In this document: one piece after another, positions 31,934-39,408 of the stretch
Layout: every line of letters starts with the position of its first letter
Position numbering within the stretch: the stretch's first letter is position 1
Assembly: GCA_003142755.1 (NCBI GenBank)
Contig: PLNK01000089.1
Span: 242-40,019, forward strand
DNA: 39,778 nucleotides
From: Chloroflexota bacterium
Lineage (GTDB): Bacteria > Chloroflexota > Limnocylindria > Limnocylindrales > CSP1-4
Direction of reading: 5' to 3'
The notes under the pieces: generated by a model
Databases searched by the model: none
What the model saw: the letters and a program-made list of their open reading frames with translations, nothing else
Told to the model about the DNA's origin: nothing
Program-made: the position numbers and the translations under genes

Positions 31934-32695
31934 CTAGCCGAAGCTCCTGACCAGCGACTGGACGATCAGCACCCAGCCATCGACCATGACGAAGAGGAGC
32001 AGCTTGAAGGGCAGCGCGATCTGCGTGGGCGAAACCATGACCATGCCCATCGACATCAGCGCCGACGCGACCACGAGGTCGATGATCAGGAAGGGGATGT
32101 AGAGCAGGAAGCCCATCGTGAAGGCGGTCTTGAGCTCGCTCGTCACGAACGCGGGCAGCAGGACCTCGAGCGTGACGTCGTTGGCCGTGGCCGGCCGGGG
32201 CTCCTTCGACAGGTCGATGAAGACCTGCAGGTCCTCCGCCCGCGTCTCCTTGAGCATGAAGGCGCGGAACGGATCGATGCCTCGCGCGATGGCCGTGTTC
32301 TGATCGATCGTGCCGTTCATGTACGGCTGCAGGGCGTCGTTGTTGGCCTTGTTGAAGATCGGCGACATCACGAAGAACGTCAGGAACATCGACAGGCCCA
32401 GGATCACCTGGTTGGGCGGCAAGTTCGGGATGCCGATGGCGCTGCGCAGCAGCGAGAGGACCACCACGATTCGAGTGAAGCTCGTCGCCAGCATCAGGAT
32501 GGCCGGCACCAGCGAGAGGACCGTGATCGCGACCAGCAACTCGAGCGAGAGCGCCATCTGGCCGTTCCCGCTGGAGGCCTGTCCGTCGCCGACCTGAACC
32601 GTGATGTCCGACTTGCCGGTCGTCGATGAGCAGCCGGCAACGACCAGCGCCACGAACGCGATGAGCAGCAGCAGTCCGAGGCGGCGTCGGTTCAT
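31934..32695 (-). CDS. fliP: FliP export gate protein with lipobox-like signal
   Basis: A 253-residue FliP. Core features: LVPAILMLATSFTRIVVVLSLLR, the loop with MSPIFNKANNDALQPY, GIDPFRAFMLKET, and the last helices around MGMVMVSPTQIALPFKLLLFVMVDGW. FliP proteins are often made with a cleavable signal peptide. Here the first 22 residues (MNRRRLGLLLLIAF to VVAGC) also form a lipobox, V19-A20-G21-C22, followed by a Ser/Thr/Gly stretch, as in a lipoprotein. If processed, FliP would carry a lipid anchor at C22. The ATG overlaps the fliO stop. Confidence 0.95.
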   Translation of the reverse strand: MNRRRLGLLLLIAFVALVVAGCSSTTGKSDITVQVGDGQASSGNGQMALSLELLVAITVLSLVPAILMLATSFTRIVVVLSLLRSAIGIPNLPPNQVILGLSMFLTFFVMSPIFNKANNDALQPYMNGTIDQNTAIARGIDPFRAFMLKETRAEDLQVFIDLSKEPRPATANDVTLEVLLPAFVTSELKTAFTMGFLLYIPFLIIDLVVASALMSMGMVMVSPTQIALPFKLLLFVMVDGWVLIVQSLVRSFG

Positions 32696-33378
32696 CGGAC
32701 TCGACCTCCACTCAGGAGCGACGCCAGGCGGCCCGTCACGGCATCAAGGGGCCCGAGCGCCCAGTTCAGGGCGGAGCCGAGAGTCGGCTGCGGCAAGCCA
32801 CCTGCGACCCGAGCGCCCGCGGCCGGTGCGGTGGCGGAGTCTTCGGCGAGCGCTGCCGCTTCGGAGTCGGCTTCGAGCTCGGTAGCGTCGAGCTCGGCCA
32901 GCGAGACCATGCCGCTGGGCGTGAGCCCGATGACCAGCCGGCGCTCGCCGATTGCCACGAGGTGGAGCGAAGCCTTCGGTGCCAGCGGGCGCGACTCGAG
33001 AACCTCGAGCCGGTGGCCAGGCTTGGGCGAGCCGGCCTGCAGCCGGCTCAGAACGCGCAACGTCACGAACAACAGGGCCAGCACGATCGTGCCCTTGGTG
33101 ATCAGGTCGATCCAGTTCAGGCCGCCCGTGGCATTGCCGCCGTCCCAGACGCTGGCCACGGTCGAGGAGGCGGCCGAGAGCGCGCCGGCCGTCGCGGCGG
33201 GCTGTCCGACGCCGGCGACGGGGAGCGGGTGGAGCGTGCCGACAAGGGCCACGCCGGCCAGTCCGGCCAGGCAGACAAGGGTCGCAACACGCCGGCCCGA
33301 GGTCGCAGGGCGCACGTCTAACCGCCGCGCCATGGGATGGTTCGAGGCGGCCGAGCGGCCCAAGCCTGGCATGGTCAT
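32692..33378 (-). CDS. fliO: FliO-like export gate assembly protein
   Basis: A 228-residue protein in the fliO position between fliY and fliP. An N-terminal hydrophobic segment (about 31-50), a periplasmic-type spacer, a second membrane helix near 92-110 (TKGTIVLALLFVTLRVL), then a cytoplasmic domain with HRLEVLESRPLAPKASLHLVAIGERRLVIGLT, the pattern of FliO. The last ~70 residues are an Ala-rich tail. FliO helps FliP assemble and is poorly conserved. ATG 33378 overlaps the fliY stop; an internal ATG at 33333 is possible. Confidence 0.82.
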   Translation of the reverse strand: MTMPGLGRSAASNHPMARRLDVRPATSGRRVATLVCLAGLAGVALVGTLHPLPVAGVGQPAATAGALSAASSTVASVWDGGNATGGLNWIDLITKGTIVLALLFVTLRVLSRLQAGSPKPGHRLEVLESRPLAPKASLHLVAIGERRLVIGLTPSGMVSLAELDATELEADSEAAALAEDSATAPAAGARVAGGLPQPTLGSALNWALGPLDAVTGRLASLLSGGRVR

Positions 33379-34370
33379 CGGCCAGACGGCGTCAGTCGCT
33401 GGGTGCGAGCCACGACGTCGGTGATGCGGACGCCGAAGTTCTCGTCGACCACCACGACCTCACCCTGGGCAATGGGTCGGCCGTTGATGAGGATGTCTAC
33501 CTTCTCGCCGGCGAGCTTGTCCAGCTCGATGATCGAGCCCGGCGTCAGCGCCAGCACATCGCGGATGGGCAGCGTGGTCCGACCGATCTCCACGGCGACC
33601 TGGAGGGTCACGCCCAGGAGCAGGTCGATGTTGTAGCCGGGCCCGCCCGTGGGAGCGCCGGTGAGCTCCGGCATCTGGGCCGCTCGGACATTGGCCGGCA
33701 GCGCGGCCGGGGCACCGTTGCCGCTCTGGCCCGCGGGCGCCGCCGGTGCGGCGGGCCGAGCCGCCGTCCCCTGCGTCTTAAACTCCTGGGCCCGCTGTGA
33801 GACCGGCGTCGGAGCGGGAGCCGGCGTGGACGCCTCAGAAGCAAGCGCCTGGAGAGCGACGACGTGCGCGGAGAGCTCCTCGGCCACGGCCTCGTCATAG
33901 GCCGAGATAAGGATGAGCTCCTCGTTGTCGACCGAGGTGATCGGCAGTCGCAGGAGCAGCATCGGTGCGTCTGGCGACGAGATCTCGACCGCCGCTCCAA
34001 GCCCCAGCCCCTCGCCGAGGATCGACTCGAATGCCCCGTCCATGCTCTCGAGGACGAGCTCCTGCAGGCGCTCGGCGGCGTAGACGTTGCCGCCGATCTT
34101 GTCGCCCTTGGCCGGGTCGAGAGCGCCCCAGGCGCCGCGTCGGTCGGTTCCCAGCAACTCGAACGAACGCGCAGCCACGAGCGGCGTAGGCGCCTCCGAG
34201 AACTTGATGTGGCCGACTGTCAGTTCGCCGATCGTGACCGGGCAGAGCGCGTCGGCGGAGATCCCTTCGGCAATGGCGGAGCGGAGCATCGGCCAGAGCG
34301 GCAGGATCGATGCGCCCGCACCGAGCGGGGCGCCGTCCGCTGGCTTCCAATCGAATGATTCCCAGCTCAT
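33375..34370 (-). CDS. fliY: FliN/FliY motor switch protein
   Basis: A 331-residue protein. The C-terminal SpoA domain (about 245-325) is classical FliN: VTLQVAVEIGRTTLPIRDVLALTPGSIIELDKLAGEKVDILINGRPIA, with VVDENFGVRITDV. The long N-terminal part (1-180) is connected by a Pro/Ala linker, the layout of FliY, whose N-terminus is CheC-like and may remove phosphate from CheY-P. I do not see a clear E-x2-N site in it, so phosphatase activity is doubtful. With FliM it forms the C-ring. Follows fliM by one base. Confidence 0.88.
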   Translation of the reverse strand: MSWESFDWKPADGAPLGAGASILPLWPMLRSAIAEGISADALCPVTIGELTVGHIKFSEAPTPLVAARSFELLGTDRRGAWGALDPAKGDKIGGNVYAAERLQELVLESMDGAFESILGEGLGLGAAVEISSPDAPMLLLRLPITSVDNEELILISAYDEAVAEELSAHVVALQALASEASTPAPAPTPVSQRAQEFKTQGTAARPAAPAAPAGQSGNGAPAALPANVRAAQMPELTGAPTGGPGYNIDLLLGVTLQVAVEIGRTTLPIRDVLALTPGSIIELDKLAGEKVDILINGRPIAQGEVVVVDENFGVRITDVVARTQRLTPSGR

Positions 34371-34371
34371 G

Positions 34372-35358
34372 TCAGGCCTCCATGGGCTGAAGCGGGCTCA
34401 CCAGACGAAGCGCCATGCGATCACCGACTCGACCGGGGATCGCCCACGCCTGGGCCTGGTCGGAAACCGCAATCAGGACAGGCTCGTCGAAGTGCTCGTC
34501 GAACCTGATGACGTCGCCGGGCCGGAGCTCGGTAAGGGCTTCGACCGGGATATCGACCGCCCTGAAGGAGGCGGTGACGGGGATCTCCACGGCTCGAACC
34601 TCGTTCTCCAGGATGTCGCGGATGCTTGAGTCGCCGGAGGCGGCACGCCGCTGCGAGTACCACATGGTCGCGGCGAGTCGGGGCAGAAGAGGCTCGAGAG
34701 ACGAGTACGGGTAGCAGATCGTCATCGGCGCCGTCTGGCCGCCGAACCGAACCTCGTACGTCATCACGGCAACGACGTCCGCCGGCGCCGCGATGCGTAG
34801 CAGGATGGGCGTGAGAGCCGACTCGGTTACCGACACGTCCAGGGTCTGCAGGTGCGACCAGCCCTCGTTGAGGGCGTGCGGCAGGTGGGCGACGATCCGG
34901 CCGATGAGGTCCGCCTCGATCGGAGTCGGCTCGCTCCGCTCGCTTCGCATCCGTCCCGGCCCGCCGAGAAGGCGATCGACCGCGGCCAGGGCGAAGCCCA
35001 TGTCAAGGTCGATCATGAAGGGGCCTGCCAGGCCGGTGCTGGCCATTACGACCAGTTCGGTGGGCAGGCTGAGTTGAGTCACGTAGTCGTCGAAGATGAG
35101 CTGGTCGGTGCCGGCGAGTTGAATGACGATCGAGCCCCGCAGGAACGAGGAGAGGCGAGCCGCGGCAATTCGGCCGACGGTTTCATGGATCGCCTGGAGC
35201 GTCCGCAGCTGCTCGTTGTTGAACTTGGCCGGGCGCCGGAAGTCGTAGGTCTTGACGATACGGCCGTCCGCGCTGATAGACGGCGGCTGGTCCTCGGTCG
35301 GCAGCGTGCCATCGGCTACTGCTCCAAGGAGGGCATCGATCTCGGCCTGCGAAAGCAT
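34372..35358 (-). CDS. fliM: FliM motor switch protein
   Basis: A 328-residue FliM. The N-terminal MLSQAEIDALLGAV is the CheY-P-binding peptide; then VKTYDFRRPAKFNNEQLRTL, the middle domain with GLAGPFMIDLDMGFALAAVDRLLGG, and a C-terminal SpoA domain (EIPVTASFRAVDIPVEALTELRPGDVIRFD). Binding of CheY-P changes rotation. Lies between fliL and fliY. Confidence 0.97.
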   Translation of the reverse strand: MLSQAEIDALLGAVADGTLPTEDQPPSISADGRIVKTYDFRRPAKFNNEQLRTLQAIHETVGRIAAARLSSFLRGSIVIQLAGTDQLIFDDYVTQLSLPTELVVMASTGLAGPFMIDLDMGFALAAVDRLLGGPGRMRSERSEPTPIEADLIGRIVAHLPHALNEGWSHLQTLDVSVTESALTPILLRIAAPADVVAVMTYEVRFGGQTAPMTICYPYSSLEPLLPRLAATMWYSQRRAASGDSSIRDILENEVRAVEIPVTASFRAVDIPVEALTELRPGDVIRFDEHFDEPVLIAVSDQAQAWAIPGRVGDRMALRLVSPLQPMEA

Positions 35359-35370
35359 GTGACTGCTCGC

Positions 35371-35877
35371 CTACTGCATTACGAAGTTGGTGAAGAAGAC
35401 GGCGACCGCGACGTCGTCGCCGAGGACCTTCTTGGCGGCCGCCAGCAGCTCGTCCTTGAGCTTGGCCCGCCCATCGATCGTCGTGAGAGTCGCCGAGTCG
35501 TGCGAGGAGACCGTCATTCCCACCGCGTCGATGAGAAGCGGGATCTGGTCGTTGTACTTGGCGAGCTCGGTTGTCTCTTGCTTGGTGCGGTCGGCGCCGT
35601 GGAGGTCGTAGAAGCTGGCCGCGCTCGGCCGCAGCTCGATCGTCACTCCGATCTTGGCGTACTTGTAGCCACCCGGGACCAACGTCGACAGGTTGATGAC
35701 CTTGTCGTCGAGCACGAGCATCGGGCCGAGTTGACCCGGGCTGGGGTCCGGAATGGCGGCCGGCGCCTTTGGGGCGGCCGACACGGTGGTGAAGACGAAG
35801 GCACCGGCGGCGGCCAGGCCCAGCGGCACTCCGAGGGCGAGGATTGCGCGGCGGCCCCGCGGAATTGGGAGTCTCAC
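35371..35877 (-). CDS. fliL: FliL stator-associated protein
   Basis: A 168-residue protein: short basic N-terminus, one membrane helix (about 10-30), a Pro-rich linker, then the FliL domain (LDDKVINLSTLVPGGYKYAKIGVTIEL; a C-terminal VAVAVFFTNFVMQ). It supports the stator under load. I chose GTG 35877, with GGAG upstream; longer reading to 35976 overlaps motB and starts with unrelated Arg-rich sequence. It lies 31 bp after motB. Confidence 0.88.
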   Translation of the reverse strand: MRLPIPRGRRAILALGVPLGLAAAGAFVFTTVSAAPKAPAAIPDPSPGQLGPMLVLDDKVINLSTLVPGGYKYAKIGVTIELRPSAASFYDLHGADRTKQETTELAKYNDQIPLLIDAVGMTVSSHDSATLTTIDGRAKLKDELLAAAKKVLGDDVAVAVFFTNFVMQ

Positions 35878-35908
35878 GGGCGGTACTCCAGGGTGGTCAT
35901 GTGCTTCA

Positions 35909-36682
35909 TCAGAAGGACGGCATCGCGAGCGGCGCCGTCGTTGGGGTGCTGCTGTCGCCCGGGTACGTGATGACAACGTCCACGCGACGGTTCTTGGCGC
36001 GCGACGCGTCGTCCGTGTTGGGCTGGATCGGGTTGTACTGGGCGTTGCCCTGAGCCGAGAGACGGCTCGGGTCCATCCCCAGATCGATCATTGCTTTCAG
36101 GACGGCCAGGGCGCGGGCCGTCGAGAGGTCCCAGTTGCTCGTGTACAGGATGCCGTCGGGGGCCTGGTCGTCGGTGTTGCCCTCGATCCGAATCGCGTTC
36201 GGGAGAGGCTTGATGATGTTCACGACCTGGCTGACCAGCTTCAGGGCGTGGTCGTCGAGATGGGCGCGACCCGAGGAGAACAGGAGCGCATCGTTGAGCC
36301 GGATGACGATCCCCTGCGGCGCCATGCCGACTTCGACCTCGCCGCCGAGCCCCTGGCCGATGGCGTAGTCCTCGAGCGCAGCCTTGATGGCCTGCAGGTC
36401 GGACTGCACGGGGCTCGTGCCGGATGAGCTCGTGTCCTGCTGGATCGTGGTGTCCTGGCCGTTGTCGATGCTGATGGCCTGCTGGCCCTGCAGCACGTCG
36501 GCGTTGAACGCGGCCGACACGGACTGGGCCAGGGCCACGAACTTGCGTACGTCCGTGGTGCTGATCGCGTACATCACGACGAAGAGCACGAACAGCAGGG
36601 TGATCAGATCCGAGTAGGTCAGCAGCCAGCGCTCTTCGTTGTCGTGCGGGCCCTCGGCATGGGATCGCTTGCGCTTGGGCAT
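35909..36682 (-). CDS. motB: MotB stator protein
   Basis: A 257-residue MotB. Single N-terminal membrane helix with the proton-carrying Asp D25 in LLTYSDLITLLFVLFVVMYA, then a plug/linker region and a C-terminal OmpA-like peptidoglycan-binding domain (IRIEGNTDDQAP; NWDLSTARALAVLKAMID; SRAKNRRVDVVI). D25 suggests a proton motor, though sodium use is not excluded. Its ATG overlaps the motA stop (TGATG). Confidence 0.96.
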   Translation of the reverse strand: MPKRKRSHAEGPHDNEERWLLTYSDLITLLFVLFVVMYAISTTDVRKFVALAQSVSAAFNADVLQGQQAISIDNGQDTTIQQDTSSSGTSPVQSDLQAIKAALEDYAIGQGLGGEVEVGMAPQGIVIRLNDALLFSSGRAHLDDHALKLVSQVVNIIKPLPNAIRIEGNTDDQAPDGILYTSNWDLSTARALAVLKAMIDLGMDPSRLSAQGNAQYNPIQPNTDDASRAKNRRVDVVITYPGDSSTPTTAPLAMPSF

Positions 36683-37482
36683 CAGGCCGCCTCCGCCATG
36701 GTCGTTCCGGTCGGGGCCTTGTCGGGCTCCGCGGCCGGCTCGGACTCGGGACCGGCGTGGGCGGCAAGCTTCTGGGCCACGATGCGCGGGTTGTCACCGG
36801 CCTGGATGGCCAGCACCGCCGCCAGCACCAGCCGCCGCTCCTGCGCCTCGGCCTGATCCTTGCCCTTGAGATTGGCGGAGATCGGGAGCCACAGGATGTT
36901 GGCGGCGCCGACCCCGAAGAGGGTGGCGATGAAGGCGGTCGCGATCGATTCGCCCAGTCCCGACGGATCGGCAAGGTTGGAGAGCACGCTGACGAGGCCC
37001 ATGACGGTACCGAGGACGCCGAAGGTCGGGGAATAGCCGCCCATCTTGGCGAACATGTCGATGCCCTTGGCGTGTCGGGCCTGCATCGACTCGATCTCGA
37101 TCTCGAGGATCTCTTCGACCGTGTCGGGCTCGAGACCGTCGATGACCATCTGCAGGCCGTGGCGGATGAAGGGATCCTCGACCGCCTCGACGTCACCCTC
37201 GAGTGCCAGCAGACCCTCGCGGCGGGCCCGCTCGGCGAACTTGACGAGCATCTCGCGGACCGAAGCGACGTTGGTGACCCGCGGCTTCATGCTCAGCCCG
37301 AGCATCTTGGGGAAGGTCATGAACTGCTTCACGGAGGTCGAGGCAATCGTGGCCCCGAACGTGGCTCCGAAGATGAGCAGGATCGCGGACGGGTTGATGA
37401 AGGCGGCGGGCGAGCCGCCGTCGAGGACATCGGCCACCATCATGGCGACAACGCAAAGAATGATGCCGATGCCTGCGTCCAT
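36682..37482 (-). CDS. motA: MotA stator protein
   Basis: A 266-residue MotA with four membrane helices: IGIILCVVAMMVADV, AILLIFGATFGATIAST, and the pair around GGYSPTFGVLGTVMGLVSVL and ATAFIATLFGVGAANILWLP. The charged cytoplasmic loop (about 60-150) contacts FliG. Pro residues in the third and fourth helices are kept. The last ~30 residues are an acidic tail. It starts two bases after flbD. Confidence 0.96.
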   Translation of the reverse strand: MDAGIGIILCVVAMMVADVLDGGSPAAFINPSAILLIFGATFGATIASTSVKQFMTFPKMLGLSMKPRVTNVASVREMLVKFAERARREGLLALEGDVEAVEDPFIRHGLQMVIDGLEPDTVEEILEIEIESMQARHAKGIDMFAKMGGYSPTFGVLGTVMGLVSVLSNLADPSGLGESIATAFIATLFGVGAANILWLPISANLKGKDQAEAQERRLVLAAVLAIQAGDNPRIVAQKLAAHAGPESEPAAEPDKAPTGTTMAEAA

Positions 37483-37484
37483 CG

Positions 37485-37787
37485 TTAGCGCACGATCTCA
37501 GGGGCGTCGCCGTAAGAGCGAAGGCGGGCCCGGTTGGGATGCTCGTACTGCGCCGGGTCGTGCTCGGGCGGCGGATCGTAGGCACGCCGACCGCCGAAGC
37601 GCGCATCCACGTGAAGCGAGCGCTGGTAATAGTGGAAGCGGGTCGCCACTTCGGCGGCGGTCTCACGGACGAGCATCTTCTTGCCGTCGGCAAGTGTGAT
37701 GACGGTGTCCGGTGTCTCCTCGACCAGCTCGATGCGGTCGGGATTAATCAGGACAGCCGTTCCGTCGGGACGCGTCAGCGGGATCAT
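37485..37787 (-). CDS. flbD: FlbD/SwrD-family flagellar protein
   Basis: A 100-residue protein; the first ~60 residues match the short FlbD (SwrD) family: MIPLTRPDGTAVLINPDRIELVEETPDTVITLADGKKMLVRET. The extra 40 residues are hydrophilic (GGRRAYDPPPEHDPAQYEH). In Bacillus subtilis SwrD raises motor torque; the gene is commonly next to motA and fliL, as here. Starts four bases after the LuxR-type regulator. Confidence 0.88.
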   Translation of the reverse strand: MIPLTRPDGTAVLINPDRIELVEETPDTVITLADGKKMLVRETAAEVATRFHYYQRSLHVDARFGGRRAYDPPPEHDPAQYEHPNRARLRSYGDAPEIVR

Positions 37788-37791
37788 TGGG

Positions 37792-38496
37792 CTACGCCAG
37801 GCTGCCGGTGAGGGCGAGCCGCATCAGCCCCGCCCGGGATCGGACGTTGAGCTTGCGGCTGAGGTTGGCGCGGTGGGCCTCGACCGTCTTGACGGAGAGG
37901 ACCAGCGACTCGGCAATCTCGCGGTTCGAGAGTCCCTGGCCGATGAGGTAGAGCATCTCGCGCTCGCGCGGTGTAAGCAGCGAAACGGGGCCCTGATCCA
38001 CGAGGGAAGCTTCGAGGCGCTCGTTGACGGTCGGGAAGCCGGCCACGATCGGGCCCATCCCATCCATCACGCGGCGGACCACGAGAAGGAAGGTGTCTCG
38101 GTTGACGTTGTCCATGAGCATCGCCGCATCGGCGCCGACGGCCAGGACGTCGTTCGGGGCGACTTCACGGCCGCGCGCCACCAATGCGATGAGTCGGGGG
38201 CGCGGCCAGAGCGCTGCCAGCAGCCGGCAGACCTCGGGCCCTTCGGCGGGTGCGAAATCGAACAGGACGAGCTGGGGATGCACGTCCGATGCGAGGCGGA
38301 AGGCCTCGTATACGGAGGCGGCGCTCGCCACTTCGCAGGCGGACCCACTGCTCAGGATCGTCGAGACCCCGAGGCGGACGATCTCGGCCTGGTGAATGAT
38401 CAGGGCATGGGTGATAGCGCGTGCCGGCCTCGGTGGCGCCGCAGCCGAGCGACCCACCCCCCGACGGTCCTGCACGGGATAGCTGGCGATCGACAT
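37792..38496 (-). CDS. LuxR/NarL-type regulator with degenerate receiver
   Basis: A 234-residue protein. Residues about 29-150 have the fold pattern of a receiver, and D80 matches the phosphate-accepting position, but the acidic pair is H35-Q36 and the conserved Lys is M128. It therefore probably does not take phosphate in the normal way. Residues 171-234 form an intact LuxR helix-turn-helix (LLTPREREML; SNREIAESLVLSVKTVEAHRANL). As first gene of the long minus-strand operon it is a candidate master regulator of early flagellar genes. AAGGA precedes ATG 38496. Confidence 0.82.
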   Translation of the reverse strand: MSIASYPVQDRRGVGRSAAAPPRPARAITHALIIHQAEIVRLGVSTILSSGSACEVASAASVYEAFRLASDVHPQLVLFDFAPAEGPEVCRLLAALWPRPRLIALVARGREVAPNDVLAVGADAAMLMDNVNRDTFLLVVRRVMDGMGPIVAGFPTVNERLEASLVDQGPVSLLTPREREMLYLIGQGLSNREIAESLVLSVKTVEAHRANLSRKLNVRSRAGLMRLALTGSLA

Positions 38497-38763
38497 GTGG
38501 CCAATCCTTGATTGCCTGACTGGTTGGCGGACGGTCCACCGGCAGGAGCGGCGTTGGACTCGTCGTGTTCACGGGCTCTGACCCAGCAGGTCAGGCCGGA
38601 AGCATTCGGCAGGGAAGGTGCGTAGGTGTATTCCCGGCTTGAGCCAATCGTTCGGGGTGGGACGCTGGTCCAGGGTTAGCGGCCGGAGGTACTGGCACGC
38701 TCGGGGGGTCTCACTGGCCCGGTCGGGCCCATCACGCCCCGTCAGTAGTTCACGTTGGACCAG
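38497..38763. other. Divergent intergenic region upstream of the flagellar operon
   Basis: No gene is seen in the 363 bp between the LuxR-type regulator and the GbsR/MarR-type gene. The promoter of the flagellar operon must lie here, but I cannot point to a convincing -35/-10 pair, a sigma-28 motif or a sigma-54 motif for the minus strand. The plus-strand promoter and an inverted repeat at its right side are listed separately. Confidence 0.5.
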
Positions 38764-38787
38764 GGAGTTCAGTATTGACCGAACTCC
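38764..38787. promoter_or_regulatory. Inverted repeat, probable operator
   Basis: GGAGTTC (38764-38770) and GAACTCC (38781-38787) form a perfect 7-bp inverted repeat with a 10-bp gap, which spans the -35 element of the next promoter. The half-site centres are 17 bp apart, somewhat more than one and a half helical turns. The adjacent GbsR/MarR-type protein is the natural candidate to bind it. Confidence 0.5.
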
Positions 38788-38803
38788 GCGAACAGACTAG
38801 CGT
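38775..38803 (+). promoter_or_regulatory. Candidate sigma-70 promoter of the GbsR/MarR-ABC operon
   Basis: TTGACC (38775-38780), 17-base spacer, TAGCGT (38798-38803). The -35 matches five of six; the -10 keeps the TA and final T. Start of transcription would be near 38810, about 50 bases before the gene. Confidence 0.5.
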
Positions 38804-38859
38804 CCACTGATCCAGCGGCCCGATGGCGCCCTGGCGGTGGAAACCCGGAGGCGATCGTC

Positions 38860-39408
38860 GTGGACGACCCGTTGGAGCGAGCCCGCGAACCTCGCAGCTC
38901 TCGCATCTCGGCAGAACGATTCGTCGAGGAGATCGGCCTGGTCTTCGACTCGATGCATCTGCCGCGGATGGCCGGTCGGGTACTCGGTGCGATCCTCCTG
39001 GGGCCGGCCGATGGCCCGACCGCCGCCGATCTGGCCGAGACGCTACAAGCGAGCAAGGGCTCGATCAGCAATATGACCCAGCTGCTGATCCACTACCGCT
39101 TCGTCGAGCGCACGGTCCGGACGGGCGATCGCCGCGACAGGTTCGTGATCAAGTCCGGAGCCTGGGCTCGGATGATGCTGTGGCGCATCGAGCTGCTGCA
39201 ACGGCTGCAGGAACTCGCCGGCGACGGCCTCGACTTGCTCGGCCCGGAAGGCAACCCTCAACCGCTGCAGGAGGTTCGCGATATGTACGCGTTCCTGGAA
39301 CGTGAACTGCCCAAGCTCTTCGATCGATGGGAAGTCGAACGCCCGACGGGAAACCCGAGCGCCAGAACGGAGGCTTCCCAGCCGACCGCTTCAGAGGTCG
39401 CCCGATGA
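38860..39408 (+). CDS. GbsR/MarR-type transcriptional regulator
   Basis: A 182-residue protein with the winged-helix pattern of the GbsR branch of MarR: RMAGRVLGAILLG, then DLAETLQASKGSISNMTQLLIHYRFVERTVRTGDRRDRFVI, followed by long dimerisation helices and a poorly conserved hydrophilic end. The start is GTG 38860 with GGAGG eight bases upstream. Its stop overlaps the ATG of an ABC ATPase (ATGA), so it most likely regulates that transporter, possibly an exporter. The promoter contains a fitting inverted repeat. No link to motility is evident. Confidence 0.85.
   Translation: MDDPLERAREPRSSRISAERFVEEIGLVFDSMHLPRMAGRVLGAILLGPADGPTAADLAETLQASKGSISNMTQLLIHYRFVERTVRTGDRRDRFVIKSGAWARMMLWRIELLQRLQELAGDGLDLLGPEGNPQPLQEVRDMYAFLERELPKLFDRWEVERPTGNPSARTEASQPTASEVAR

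Noticed and set aside
31932-32711. A 349-codon frame containing fliQ
   Set aside because: The upstream 260 codons are antiphase reading of fliP. FliQ is 89 residues and starts at 31931.
35878-35976. Longer reading of fliL from 35976
   Set aside because: The added 33 residues are Arg-rich, overlap motB, and come from its antiphase. GTG 35877 has a ribosome site and begins just before the membrane helix.
38497-38860. Sigma-54 promoter for the early flagellar operon
   Set aside because: I looked for a GG-N10-GC arrangement with TGGCAC. One TGGCAC occurs near 38693, but the second element is absent and the strand is wrong.
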